In this document: positions 41,931 to 50,918 of the stretch, piece by piece | Numbering within the stretch: position 1 is the first letter of the stretch | How the letters are laid out: the number at the start of each line of letters is the position of its first letter | Source: an uncultured Flavobacteriales bacterium | Lineage (GTDB): Bacteria; Bacteroidota; Bacteroidia; Flavobacteriales_G; Salibacteraceae | DNA: 64,000 nt | Direction of reading: 5' to 3' | NCBI GenBank assembly: GCA_943788725.1 | Contig: CALSRJ010000003.1 | Location: forward strand, 1-64,000 | Position numbers and translations under genes: made by a program | The notes under the pieces: model-generated | Databases searched by the model: none | Told to the model about the DNA's origin: nothing | What the model saw: only the letters and a program-made list of their open reading frames with translations

Positions 41931-43387
41931 AACTCCTGAAAGACATATTGTACAAAGCAGGCATCGAAGATGTGGTTGGGAATACCCACCTGGCGATCGA
42001 AAAGATCTGCTTTGATAGTCGCAATGCGGAGAAACTGAGTGCATTTGTAGCCGTGCGTGGTAGCCAGACCGATGGACACCTCTTCATCGACAATGCAGTT
42101 GCGCGGGGCTCCAAGATCATTGTGTGCGAGGACATGCCAGAAGAACTTGTCGATGGGGTGACTTACGTGAAGGTTAAGAATTCTGCCGAAGCCCTTGGCG
42201 TAATGGCAGCTAACTTCTATGATGACCCATCTTCAAAACTGAAGCTTGTGGGAGTGACTGGCACTAACGGCAAGACCACGGTAGTCACGCTGCTGCATCG
42301 ATTGTTTCGGGCTATGGGTCACAAAGTCGGATTGATCAGCACTGTGGTCAACATGATCGGCATTAAAGAAGTTAAGGCAACCCATACTACGCCTGACCCG
42401 GTGCAACTCAATGCGCTGTTGGCTCAAATGGTCGAAGAGGGGTGCAAGTATTGTTTCATGGAAGTGAGCTCGCATGCAGTAGATCAACGCCGCATTGCTG
42501 GGTTGACATTCGCTGGTGGAGTATTCACCAACATAACCCACGACCACCTCGATTATCACAAAACGTTCGATAACTACATCAAAGCGAAGAAGCAATTCTT
42601 CGACGGACTAAGTGCTGATGCTTTTTCACTTTTCAATGGAGACGATATTCATGGTGATATCATGGTGCAAAACACCCGTTCCAAGATGCACGACTTCGGC
42701 CTTCGTACCGACGCTGACTTCAAAGCAAAGATCTTGGAGAACCATTTTCAAGGCCTCAACCTCATCATCGACGATCGCGAAGTGTGGAGCAAGCTAATAG
42801 GCCGCTTCAACGCTTATAATCTACTGGCTACCTACGCTGTCGCCGTCTTGTTGGGGGAAGAGAAAATGGAAGTGCTTACCATGCTTTCCAACCTTAATCC
42901 ACCCGATGGCCGGTTTCAATATACGCGTTCGGAGACCGGCGTAATCGGGATCATCGATTACGCTCATACGCCCGATGCACTTAAGAATGTCTTGTCAACC
43001 ATCGCAGAAATACGAGGTGGAAACGAGCAGGTGATTACTGTGGTGGGTTGCGGTGGCGACCGCGACAAAGCAAAGCGGCCTGAGATGGCAAGAATCGCCG
43101 GGGATATGAGCGATCGTGTTTTTCTCACCAGCGATAATCCGCGTACAGAAGACCCAGCTACCATCATCAAGGAAATGGAGGCAGGGCTTGAATTGGTGCA
43201 TCAGAAGAAAAGTCTTTCCATCACCGACAGGCGTGAAGCAATCAAGGCAGCTGCCGCGACCGCTCAGCCGGGTGACATCATACTCGTGGCCGGGAAAGGC
43301 CATGAGACCTACCAAGAGATCAATGGCGTGCGACACGACTTTGATGACTTGAAGATCCTAACTGAAATGCTCAACCTGGTCAGCTAA
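41927..43387 (+). CDS. murE: UDP-MurNAc-L-Ala-D-Glu:meso-diaminopimelate ligase
   Basis: 486 residues from a GTG overlapping the ftsI stop. The Mur ligase ATP loop is [13 protein letters not shown]; the carbamylated-lysine and central-domain signatures are [31 protein letters not shown] and [16 protein letters not shown]. The C-terminal domain has the DNPRTEDP motif, which indicates specificity for meso-diaminopimelate as the third residue, as expected in a Gram-negative wall. The stop codon TAA shares its last base with the mraY start. Confidence 0.96.
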   Translation: MKLLKDILYKAGIEDVVGNTHLAIEKICFDSRNAEKLSAFVAVRGSQTDGHLFIDNAVARGSKIIVCEDMPEELVDGVTYVKVKNSAEALGVMAANFYDDPSSKLKLVGVTGTNGKTTVVTLLHRLFRAMGHKVGLISTVVNMIGIKEVKATHTTPDPVQLNALLAQMVEEGCKYCFMEVSSHAVDQRRIAGLTFAGGVFTNITHDHLDYHKTFDNYIKAKKQFFDGLSADAFSLFNGDDIHGDIMVQNTRSKMHDFGLRTDADFKAKILENHFQGLNLIIDDREVWSKLIGRFNAYNLLATYAVAVLLGEEKMEVLTMLSNLNPPDGRFQYTRSETGVIGIIDYAHTPDALKNVLSTIAEIRGGNEQVITVVGCGGDRDKAKRPEMARIAGDMSDRVFLTSDNPRTEDPATIIKEMEAGLELVHQKKSLSITDRREAIKAAAATAQPGDIILVAGKGHETYQEINGVRHDFDDLKILTEMLNLVS

Positions 43388-44634
43388 TGTTTTACTACCT
43401 ATTTGAATACCTGGATAAAATGGACGTCGCTGGAGCGGGGGTGTTCCAATACATCACCTTCCGCACAGCGATGGCGGTGATTACATCTTTGATCATCAGC
43501 TTGCTCTTTGGAAAGCGGATCATCAACTACCTGCGAAAATTGCAGGTGGGAGAGACGGTCCGTGACCTTGGGCTGGAAGGACAGCTTCAAAAGCAGGGCA
43601 CGCCGACCATGGGTGGATTGATCATCATAGCGGCCATCGTTATCCCAACCCTCCTCTTCGCCAAACTGCACAATACGTACATCTGGTTGATGCTGATTTC
43701 TACCGTAGGACTTGGAGCAATCGGTTTTGCTGATGATTACATCAAGGTTTTTAAGAAAGACAAAGCAGGACTGGCCGGTCGTTTCAAAATAGTTGGACAG
43801 GTCGGCATCGGAATCATTGCAGGAGCCATTCTCTACTTCAATGGTGAGGTTACGATCAAACACAAAGTGTACGACGAGCAAGGAATTGTCATCACCGAAC
43901 AAGTAACACTCGAAGACGGAAGCAAGGTAAATAGGCCACAGTGGGAAGAAGCGGGCATGACCAAGACGACCATTCCTTTTGTGAAGAACAATGAATTCGA
44001 TTATCGCTGGATCTTGGATTGGATGGGAGAGAAAGTGGCGGATTACACTTGGATCATTTACATTTTGGCGGTTATCATCATCGTTACAGCAGTGTCGAAT
44101 GGCGCGAACATGACTGACGGTCTTGACGGGCTCGCCGGAGGCACATCTGGCATCATCGGCCTCACCTTGGCCATCTTTGCCTACCTCTCATCCAACTTGA
44201 TTTTTGCGGACTACCTGAACATCATGTTCATCCCCAATTCGGAAGAGCTCGTGATTTTCATGGGGGCCTTTGTTGGCGCCTGCGTCGGATTTCTCTGGTA
44301 CAACTCATTCCCCGCTCAAGTCTTTATGGGTGATACAGGAAGCTTAGCCATCGGCGGCATCATCGCCGTATTTGCCTTGGCCATCAAAAAAGAACTTCTC
44401 ATCCCGATTTTCTGTGGTGTTTTCTTGGTCGAGAACCTCTCGGTCATGCTCCAAGTGGGCTATTTCAAGTACACCAAGAATAAGTACGGTGAAGGGAAGC
44501 GCATATTTCTCATGGCACCATTGCATCACCATTATCAAAAGAAAGGGTTACACGAGAGCAAAATCGTTTCGCGCTTTTGGATCGTGGGAATCATGTTGGC
44601 GGTCATCAGCATCATCACGCTAAAGCTGCGGTAG
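43387..44634 (+). CDS. mraY: Phospho-MurNAc-pentapeptide transferase
   Basis: 415 residues with about ten membrane segments. Catalytic signatures: [28 protein letters not shown] (Asp-Asp), [31 protein letters not shown] and the C-terminal [19 protein letters not shown]. MraY joins UDP-MurNAc-pentapeptide to undecaprenyl phosphate to form lipid I at the inner membrane. A hydrophilic insertion of about 60 residues near 150-210 ([20 protein letters not shown]) makes it longer than the E. coli enzyme (360); this periplasmic loop is usual in Bacteroidota. The murD gene follows with no gap. Confidence 0.96.
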   Translation: MFYYLFEYLDKMDVAGAGVFQYITFRTAMAVITSLIISLLFGKRIINYLRKLQVGETVRDLGLEGQLQKQGTPTMGGLIIIAAIVIPTLLFAKLHNTYIWLMLISTVGLGAIGFADDYIKVFKKDKAGLAGRFKIVGQVGIGIIAGAILYFNGEVTIKHKVYDEQGIVITEQVTLEDGSKVNRPQWEEAGMTKTTIPFVKNNEFDYRWILDWMGEKVADYTWIIYILAVIIIVTAVSNGANMTDGLDGLAGGTSGIIGLTLAIFAYLSSNLIFADYLNIMFIPNSEELVIFMGAFVGACVGFLWYNSFPAQVFMGDTGSLAIGGIIAVFALAIKKELLIPIFCGVFLVENLSVMLQVGYFKYTKNKYGEGKRIFLMAPLHHHYQKKGLHESKIVSRFWIVGIMLAVISIITLKLR

Positions 44635-45987
44635 GTGAAAAAGCTGGTAGTACTCGGTGCAGGAGAAAGTGGAGTTGGTGCGGCGCTATTGGCTCATCAA
44701 AAAGGCTGGGAAGTCTGGGTGAGCGACGCAGGAAAAGTAAAGGAGAAGTACAAGAATGTTCTTTCACATCATGGTATCTCGTTAGAAGAAGGAGGACACT
44801 CTGAAGAGGTCATTCTACAAGCCGATGAGGTGGTGAAAAGTCCGGGCATTCCCGATCACGTTCCGCTCGTAAAAAAGCTCGTGGCAAAAGGAATTCCAGT
44901 AATAGGCGAATTGGAATTCGCTGGACGCTACACCAAAGCCAAGTGCATCGGAATCACCGGAAGCAATGGCAAAACCACAACAACGCTGCTGATCCATCAC
45001 ATTCTCAAGCGTGCAGGCCTGAACGTAGGCATAGCAGGAAATGTAGGAGACAGCTTCGCGAAAGTGGTAGCGGAAGGTGATCGATTTGAGTGGATGGTGT
45101 TGGAAGTCAGCAGTTTCCAACTCGATGGCATGTTCGATTTCAAGTGCGACATCGCCATTTTACTCAACATCACCGAAGACCACCTCGATCGCTACGAATA
45201 CGATCTGATGAAGTACGCACGGTCCAAAATGAGGATCACGCAGAATCAAACAGCGGACGACTGGTTCATCTACAATTTGGATGACCCTGTGACGGCCGAG
45301 GTCATGAAGACCATCAGCATTGAAGCACGTAAGGCGGCTTTTTCAATCAACGAGACCACGGGCACAGTAGCCCATTTTAACGATAACCAAATCATCATTA
45401 ACCTCCCCGATGTGCATCGGGACATTAACCCAATAATTATGACCATACAGGAATTAGCGCTTCAAGGGAAGCACAATCTCTACAATTCGATGGCTTCAGG
45501 CATTGCAGCCCGAATTCTAGAGGTAAGGAAGGACCTCATCCGTGAGTGTCTGACCGATTTTCAAAACGTCGAGCATCGCCTCGAACTCGTGAATGAGGTC
45601 TACGGCATCTCCTTCATCAATGATTCAAAAGCAACAAATGTCAACTCTACTTGGTACGCCCTTGAGAGCATGTCTGCGCCTGTTGTTTGGATCGTTGGCG
45701 GAGTGGATAAGGGCAACGATTACGAGCAGTTGAAGGAGATGGTGACGAAGAAGGTGAAGGCCATCGTTTGCCTCGGTAAAGACAACAAGAAACTGCACGA
45801 GGCCTTTGGTGGCTTGGTGGAAAACATGGTAGACGCGGACAATATGCGTGATGCGGTATTGGCTGCTTACAAATCTGGTTTGAAAGGGGATGTTGTATTG
45901 CTCAGTCCTGCCTGCGCCAGTTTCGACCTCTTTGAGGACTATGAAGATCGAGGGCGTCAGTTCAAGGAATCCGTCAGAAATCTATAA
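44635..45987 (+). CDS. murD: UDP-MurNAc-L-alanine:D-glutamate ligase
   Basis: 450 residues from a GTG directly after the mraY stop. N-terminal Rossmann domain VVLGAGESGVGAALLAHQKG, central ATP loop IGITGSNGKTTTTLLIHHIL, LEVSSFQLDGMFDFKCDIAI and NITEDHLDRYEYD. The C-terminal domain has the D-Glu/ATP site residues: EHRLELV, FINDSKATNVNSTWYALES, VWIVGGVDKGNDY and LLSPACASFDLFEDYEDRGRQ. It adds D-glutamate to UDP-MurNAc-L-Ala in the cytoplasm. The next gene is a diverged copy of this C-terminal domain. Confidence 0.96.
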   Translation: MKKLVVLGAGESGVGAALLAHQKGWEVWVSDAGKVKEKYKNVLSHHGISLEEGGHSEEVILQADEVVKSPGIPDHVPLVKKLVAKGIPVIGELEFAGRYTKAKCIGITGSNGKTTTTLLIHHILKRAGLNVGIAGNVGDSFAKVVAEGDRFEWMVLEVSSFQLDGMFDFKCDIAILLNITEDHLDRYEYDLMKYARSKMRITQNQTADDWFIYNLDDPVTAEVMKTISIEARKAAFSINETTGTVAHFNDNQIIINLPDVHRDINPIIMTIQELALQGKHNLYNSMASGIAARILEVRKDLIRECLTDFQNVEHRLELVNEVYGISFINDSKATNVNSTWYALESMSAPVVWIVGGVDKGNDYEQLKEMVTKKVKAIVCLGKDNKKLHEAFGGLVENMVDADNMRDAVLAAYKSGLKGDVVLLSPACASFDLFEDYEDRGRQFKESVRNL

Positions 45988-46008
45988 GTAGAACCCTTAG
46001 ACTTTCTT

Positions 46009-46524
46009 ATGAAGACGCAGACCAGCCATATCGAAAAAGCGCTCGATCAGCAGCTCATCCGTGCGCGCAAGGAAAACATCAGGAGGTTGAATGATATCGA
46101 ACACCGACTGGAATATGTCGATACGTTCGAAGGGGTGGAGTATGTCAATGATGCAAAGGCGGCAGACATCAATTCATCTTGGTATTCTCTGGATTGCATG
46201 GAAAAGCCGGTGGTTTGGATTGTTAGCTCCTGCAACTATGAAGACGACTACTCGCTTTTCTATGAGATTGACACGGTAAAAGTGAAAGCACTTGTTGTCC
46301 TCGGCCCGAATCAAAAGGCCGTAGAGGAAGTGTTCAAGGGAAAGGTGAAGACGATAGCACGCGCTGAGCATTTGGAGAACGCATTGCGCCTCGCTAAGTC
46401 GTTTTCGGTAGATAGTGATGTCGTGCTTTATTCGCCGGCATTCTCAGATTTCGATCAGTATTCACACTATAAAGAGCGCGGTCAACAATTTAGAAAGGGG
46501 GTTAGAGAATTGCATTTGAAGTAA
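46009..46524 (+). CDS. Orphan MurD C-terminal-domain protein (Mur ligase paralogue)
   Basis: 171 residues starting 21 bases after murD. After about 30 residues of charged helix (KALDQQLIRARKENIRRLND) the whole protein aligns with the C-terminal domain of the adjacent MurD: EHRLEYV, YVNDAKAADINSSWYSLDCM, KPVVWIVSSCNYEDDY, VKVKALVVLGPNQK and DVVLYSPAFSDFDQYSHYKE then RGQQF. It lacks the Rossmann and ATP-loop domains, so it cannot be a ligase by itself. Some active-site parts are kept (the Lys of NDAKA), others changed (GGxDKG to SSCNYE, SPACAS to SPAFSD). It is a clean, expressed-looking frame inside the operon, so a regulatory or scaffold role near MurD/FtsW is possible. Unknown function. Confidence 0.85.
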   Translation: MKTQTSHIEKALDQQLIRARKENIRRLNDIEHRLEYVDTFEGVEYVNDAKAADINSSWYSLDCMEKPVVWIVSSCNYEDDYSLFYEIDTVKVKALVVLGPNQKAVEEVFKGKVKTIARAEHLENALRLAKSFSVDSDVVLYSPAFSDFDQYSHYKERGQQFRKGVRELHLK

Positions 46525-46528
46525 AGAA

Positions 46529-47704
46529 GTGGAAGCGATCCTAAAATACATAAAGGGTGATAGAGTGATTTGGCTCATCATGTTGCTACTGTCGGTGTTC
46601 AGCTTGCTACTGGTATACAGTAGCATCGTTACGCTGGCCTATCGGCACCATGATGGCAATACCTTCTATTATCTTTTTCGGCACGGGTTTATCTTGGTGT
46701 GCGGGTTGGGGTTAATGTACCTAGCACACAAGATCAAGTACACGTATTACTCTAAGATCGCTCAGCTCGCATTGTATGTGAGCATTCCTTTACTGCTCAT
46801 CACGCTTCTGATGGGTACGAGTTTAAACAGCGCAAATCGTTGGCTCACCATACCCGTCATCAACCAAACCTTTCAAACATCTGACCTTGCAAAAGTGGCG
46901 CTCATCATGTTTGTCGCCCGATTCCTCGCCATACGGCAAGATGAAATCCACGATTTCAAAAGGGGCTTCCTGCCTTTGCTGGTACCCATATTCATCGTGT
47001 GTGGGTTGATTCTTCCTGCCGACTTGAGTACGGCGGCTTTGCTCTTTGTCAACTGCCTTGTGCTGATGTTCATCGGCAGGGTTAAACTCAAACACATTGG
47101 TTTGTTGGTGCTCTCGGGAGCCTTTGCCCTTAGTCTGGTGTACATGACCGGTAAGGCAATGCCAGGTACGTTTGGGCGATTGGATACTTGGGTGAGTCGA
47201 GTAGAAACCTTTGTGAGTCCAGATGCCGCCGACTTGAATCAGAGCTACCAAAGCGATCAGTCGAAAATTGCCATTGCAACAGGTGGTGTCGTCGGAAAGA
47301 TGCCTGGAAAGAGCACGCAGCGAAACTTTTTACCGCATCCATATTCCGACTTCATCTATTCCATTGTGTTGGAAGAATACGGATTGATCGGTGGCTTTGT
47401 CACCTTAATGCTCTACTTGATGCTTTTGTTCAGGTCGATTAAAATCGGCCTCAACTGCCCAAGGACATTTGGAAGTTTACTTGCCGTTGGCATCGGCTTC
47501 AGTTTGGTATTTCAAGCCATGGTCAACATGGCAGTAGCCGTCAACTTGGTCCCGGTCACGGGACAGCCACTTCCCATGGTATCCATGGGTGGTACGTCTA
47601 TTTGGTTTACCTGCTTTGCCGTGGGTATCATTCTGAGCGTAAGCGCTGGAGCTGAAAGCACCTCCTCACGTCCAATGAATAGACCGCTCGCTCATGCCAT
47701 ATAG
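46529..47704 (+). CDS. ftsW: Septal peptidoglycan glycosyltransferase FtsW
   Basis: 391 residues of the SEDS family with about ten membrane helices, from a GTG four bases after the previous stop. Signatures: SANRWLTIPVINQTFQTSDL, the loop with DQSKIAIATGGVVGKMPGKS, FLPHPYSDFIYSIVLEEYGLIG (catalytic Asp region of SEDS proteins) and the C-terminal PVTGQPLPMVSMGGTSIWFT. FtsW polymerises lipid II at the septum together with FtsI. Ser/Gly-rich end SAGAESTSSRPMNRPLAHAI is cytoplasmic. It overlaps murG by 11 bases. Confidence 0.95.
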   Translation: MEAILKYIKGDRVIWLIMLLLSVFSLLLVYSSIVTLAYRHHDGNTFYYLFRHGFILVCGLGLMYLAHKIKYTYYSKIAQLALYVSIPLLLITLLMGTSLNSANRWLTIPVINQTFQTSDLAKVALIMFVARFLAIRQDEIHDFKRGFLPLLVPIFIVCGLILPADLSTAALLFVNCLVLMFIGRVKLKHIGLLVLSGAFALSLVYMTGKAMPGTFGRLDTWVSRVETFVSPDAADLNQSYQSDQSKIAIATGGVVGKMPGKSTQRNFLPHPYSDFIYSIVLEEYGLIGGFVTLMLYLMLLFRSIKIGLNCPRTFGSLLAVGIGFSLVFQAMVNMAVAVNLVPVTGQPLPMVSMGGTSIWFTCFAVGIILSVSAGAESTSSRPMNRPLAHAI

Positions 47705-48791
47705 AATATTGATCAGCGGCGGAGGCACCGGAGGGCACATATTCCCGGCCATTGCGATTGCAAATACAATCAAGCAAATGCATCCCGATACCGAATTTCT
47801 TTTTGTCGGAGCTCATGGGAAAATGGAGATGGAGAAAGTCCCGGCAGCCGGTTATAAGATCGAAGGCTTGAACATCACCGGTATCAAGCGCAGCTTAAGT
47901 CTTTCTAATCTCTTGTTTCCTTTTCGCCTGATGGCGAGCTTGCTCAAAGCACGAGGACTGATCAATCGATTCCAGCCGGATGTGGTTGTTGGTGTTGGGG
48001 GCTTTGCGAGCGGACCGGTGTTGCGCATGGCTACTTGGATGGGCAAGCCAACTTTGATTCAAGAACAAAATTCATTTGCGGGGATCACCAATCGATGGGT
48101 GGCTTCGGCAGTTAGTAAAGTCTGTGTGGCGTATGATGGTATGGAGAAATTCTTCCCCGCGGAACGGATCATCAAAACCGGCAATCCCGTGCGTGATAAT
48201 GTGGTAGATATACGAGGTAAACAAGCCAAAGCACTTGTGAAGTACGGTTTCGATGATGCCTTCCCAGTGGTGTTAGTTGTAGGCGGCAGCCTCGGGGCGA
48301 GATCGATCAATTTAGCCTTAGAAAAAGAGGTAGGTGCGTTGCTCGATGCAGACATTCAGGTGTTATGGCAAACGGGTAAGCTGTTTAAAGAACAGACGGA
48401 AAGGCTGAAGAAAACCTACGCGGGAAGAGCCCTGCACATCACTGAGTTTATTTTCGAAATGGATGAAGCCTATGCCGTTGCTGATATGGTGGTTTCGAGA
48501 GCAGGAGCCATTGCAGTGAGTGAATTGTGCATTGTAGGAAAGCCGACCATTCTAGTCCCATTCCCTTTTGCTGCTGAGGATCATCAGACCAAAAACGCCC
48601 AATCGCTGGTGGAGACAGAGTCGGCCATCATGATTGCGGATAACAAGGTAATGGCGGACTTAGTGCCTACGGTCATACGCTTGAGCGGGGATAAATCGCT
48701 GCAACAATCCTTGTCCACCAATATTGTAAAGCACGCTTTGCCGAATGCGGCGCACGACATAGCACTGCATGTAACAGGTTTGATTGAATGA
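47694..48791 (+). CDS. murG: UDP-GlcNAc:undecaprenyl-PP-MurNAc-pentapeptide GlcNAc transferase
   Basis: 365 residues. GT-B fold with the N-terminal glycine-rich ISGGGTGGHIFPAIAIAN, the second loop VVGVGGFASGPVLRMA, QEQNSFAGITNRWVA, and the C-terminal VVGGSLGARSIN, ADMVVSRAGAIAVSELCIVG and PFPFAAEDHQTKNA, all MurG hallmarks. It makes lipid II from lipid I on the cytoplasmic face of the inner membrane. The stop codon overlaps the murC start (ATGATG region). Confidence 0.96.
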   Translation: MPYRILISGGGTGGHIFPAIAIANTIKQMHPDTEFLFVGAHGKMEMEKVPAAGYKIEGLNITGIKRSLSLSNLLFPFRLMASLLKARGLINRFQPDVVVGVGGFASGPVLRMATWMGKPTLIQEQNSFAGITNRWVASAVSKVCVAYDGMEKFFPAERIIKTGNPVRDNVVDIRGKQAKALVKYGFDDAFPVVLVVGGSLGARSINLALEKEVGALLDADIQVLWQTGKLFKEQTERLKKTYAGRALHITEFIFEMDEAYAVADMVVSRAGAIAVSELCIVGKPTILVPFPFAAEDHQTKNAQSLVETESAIMIADNKVMADLVPTVIRLSGDKSLQQSLSTNIVKHALPNAAHDIALHVTGLIE

Positions 48792-50131
48792 TGAACCTGA
48801 AAGAAATAAAGACCATCTATATGCTTGGCATCGGCGGGATTGGAATGAGCGCGCTAGCTCGGTTCTTTCACCGCCAAGGCGTGAGCGTAAGCGGTTACGA
48901 CAAAACTCCCAGCACATTGACTGATGCACTGATTCAGGAAGGGATTCCAGTGCATTTCGAAGAGGATATCCGGGAAATTCCAACGGAGGCACTGTACATC
49001 TATACACCCGCTATTCCCTCTGAACATAGAGCGTTTGAATACGTGCGCCAACAGGGAGGAACCTGGTTCAAGCGCTCTGAAGTGCTGGAAGAGGTAACGC
49101 GCAAGACAAATACAATTGCCGTAGCGGGTACGCACGGCAAAACCACTACTACTGCCATTACTGCCCATCTACTGCATAGCGTAATGGGAAATTGTTCGGC
49201 ATTCGTTGGTGGGGTAATGACGGGATACGCTTCCAACCTCATTGCGGCCGATGACCCGACGCATATCGTAGTTGAGGCGGATGAATACGATCGATCCTTT
49301 CTTCGTCTCCATCCCAACATAGCTGTAATTACCAGTCTCGATCCCGATCATCTCGACATCTATGGCTCTTTCGAGGAGATGAAAAAGGACTATCGGGCTT
49401 TCGCAGCACGGGCAGAATTGCTGATTGTAAATGAAAAAGTGGCGTCGGAATTTGCGCATTCAAACAAGGTGGTCTACGGAATGCGGGAAGGTGTCAACCA
49501 TCGCTTTTTTAATGTCCGGGTGGAGAATGGGGCGTTCGTCTTCTCCTTTGATCAGCAGCAAAACCTCCATCTTGCGCTTCCTGGAGCCCATAATGTGGAG
49601 AATGCATCTGCTGCCTTGAGTGTGACCGCAGCCCTGCGGTTAGATGAGAATAAAGTCGCTGAAGCACTGTCCAGTTTTGAAGGTGTGAAGCGTCGTTTTG
49701 AGCGGGTGTATTCCTCTGATCACAAGGTGGTTATCGATGATTACGCACATCATCCAGAAGAGATCAAAGCCGCAATTGACGCGGCTAGGCAGCTTTACCC
49801 GACAAAAAAAATTGCGGTTGTTTTTCAGCCACATTTATTCTCTAGAACGCGTGACCTGGAAGACGATTTTGCGAGTAGTCTTTCACGTGCTGATGAGGTC
49901 ATTTTGATGCCGATTTACCCAGCAAGAGAACGTCCAATTGACGGGGTTTCAAGCGCACATCTTTTGAAAAAAGTCACGTTGAAAACTAAGCAGTTGGTAG
50001 AAAAAAGAGACCTCGTATTAGCCGTATTATCGCTATCAGCAGAAGTTGTACTGATCCTCGGTGCCGGAGATATTGACCGGTTTGTGGATCCGATTGCTGA
50101 AGCATTTGAACAAGAGCACCATGTGGACTAA
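48788..50131 (+). CDS. murC: UDP-N-acetylmuramate:L-alanine ligase
   Basis: 447 residues; the start is ATG at 48788 or 48791 (adjacent Met codons). N-terminal IYMLGIGGIGMSALARFFHR, ATP loop AVAGTHGKTTTTAITAHLLH, AFVGGVMTGY, VVEADEYDRSFLRLHPNIAV, TSLDPDHLDIYGSF, GVKRRFERVYSSDHKVVIDD followed by YAHHPEEIKAAI, and VFQPHLFSRTRDLEDDF: the full MurC signature set. It adds L-alanine to UDP-MurNAc. It ends inside the ftsQ start region, overlapping by 11 bases. Confidence 0.96.
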   Translation: MMNLKEIKTIYMLGIGGIGMSALARFFHRQGVSVSGYDKTPSTLTDALIQEGIPVHFEEDIREIPTEALYIYTPAIPSEHRAFEYVRQQGGTWFKRSEVLEEVTRKTNTIAVAGTHGKTTTTAITAHLLHSVMGNCSAFVGGVMTGYASNLIAADDPTHIVVEADEYDRSFLRLHPNIAVITSLDPDHLDIYGSFEEMKKDYRAFAARAELLIVNEKVASEFAHSNKVVYGMREGVNHRFFNVRVENGAFVFSFDQQQNLHLALPGAHNVENASAALSVTAALRLDENKVAEALSSFEGVKRRFERVYSSDHKVVIDDYAHHPEEIKAAIDAARQLYPTKKIAVVFQPHLFSRTRDLEDDFASSLSRADEVILMPIYPARERPIDGVSSAHLLKKVTLKTKQLVEKRDLVLAVLSLSAEVVLILGAGDIDRFVDPIAEAFEQEHHVD

Positions 50132-50915
50132 AGTTTTACGCATAGCAAGCATCACGTTGAGCATCGGCTCACTGTTCGTGCTATTGGTGGCAGCGGTGTC
50201 CACATCCAATAATGTTCTTTTCAAAGAAGTCAAGGTGAGAATTGATGGTGGGGAACACTTCTTCGTTTCTCAAGATGATATTAAGGAAGCGGTGTTTGAT
50301 CTGGGATACATCAAAGATTCTACTCGAATGAAAGAGATCGACCCAGGGCATATAGAGTTTCTTGTGATGAACAATTCCTTTATTCAAGATGCGGAAGTCT
50401 ACAAAGAATTGAATGGTGATCTGCATGTTGACGTGATTGTGCGGAAGCCGATAGTGAGGGTTTACAATGATCTTGGAGTTAGTGTTTACATCGACCAATA
50501 CGGGGTGATCATGCCGCTTTCTTCTACCTATACAGCACGGACGCCCATCGCCAACGGTGATATTACGCTGATGCTTTATCAGTACATAGGCAAGAATGTG
50601 GAAGAGCTTCCAAAGTTGACAGAACATCCAGACGCCTTGACCATTCAAGAGATTTACAACGTGGCATCCGTTTGTGCGCAAGACGAGTTTTGGTCTGCTC
50701 AATTCAACCAGATCTATGTAAGCCCAAAGGGAGAATTGGAGCTGATACCGCGCGTGGGGGATCACAAGGTGATGATTGGAAACTCAAAAGACTTAAACAA
50801 GAAGCTCAATAAGCTTTGGCATTTCTACCAGAAAGGCCTGAGTAAGACGGGCTGGAACGAATACGAAACAATCAACCTGAAGTATGCGAACCAAGTGGTT
50901 TGCACCAAAAGCTAA
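50121..50915 (+). CDS. ftsQ: Cell division protein FtsQ
   Basis: 264 residues from the ATG at 50121 (MWTKVLRIASITLSIGSLFV), overlapping murC; the frame extends back to 50061 inside murC, which I reject. One transmembrane helix (SITLSIGSLFVLLVAAVSTS) precedes a POTRA-like segment (VKVRIDGGEHFFVSQDDIKEA) and a beta domain (LHVDVIVRKPIVRVYNDLGVS, IDQYGVIMPLSSTYT). FtsQ links early and late division proteins and binds FtsL/FtsB. The ftsA gene begins four bases after its stop. Confidence 0.92.
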   Translation: MWTKVLRIASITLSIGSLFVLLVAAVSTSNNVLFKEVKVRIDGGEHFFVSQDDIKEAVFDLGYIKDSTRMKEIDPGHIEFLVMNNSFIQDAEVYKELNGDLHVDVIVRKPIVRVYNDLGVSVYIDQYGVIMPLSSTYTARTPIANGDITLMLYQYIGKNVEELPKLTEHPDALTIQEIYNVASVCAQDEFWSAQFNQIYVSPKGELELIPRVGDHKVMIGNSKDLNKKLNKLWHFYQKGLSKTGWNEYETINLKYANQVVCTKS

Positions 50916-50918
50916 TTT

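Noticed and set aside
46009-46524. Reading the orphan MurD-like gene as the tail of a frameshifted murD
   Set aside because: The upstream murD is full length with its own intact C-terminal domain, so this is an additional domain copy.
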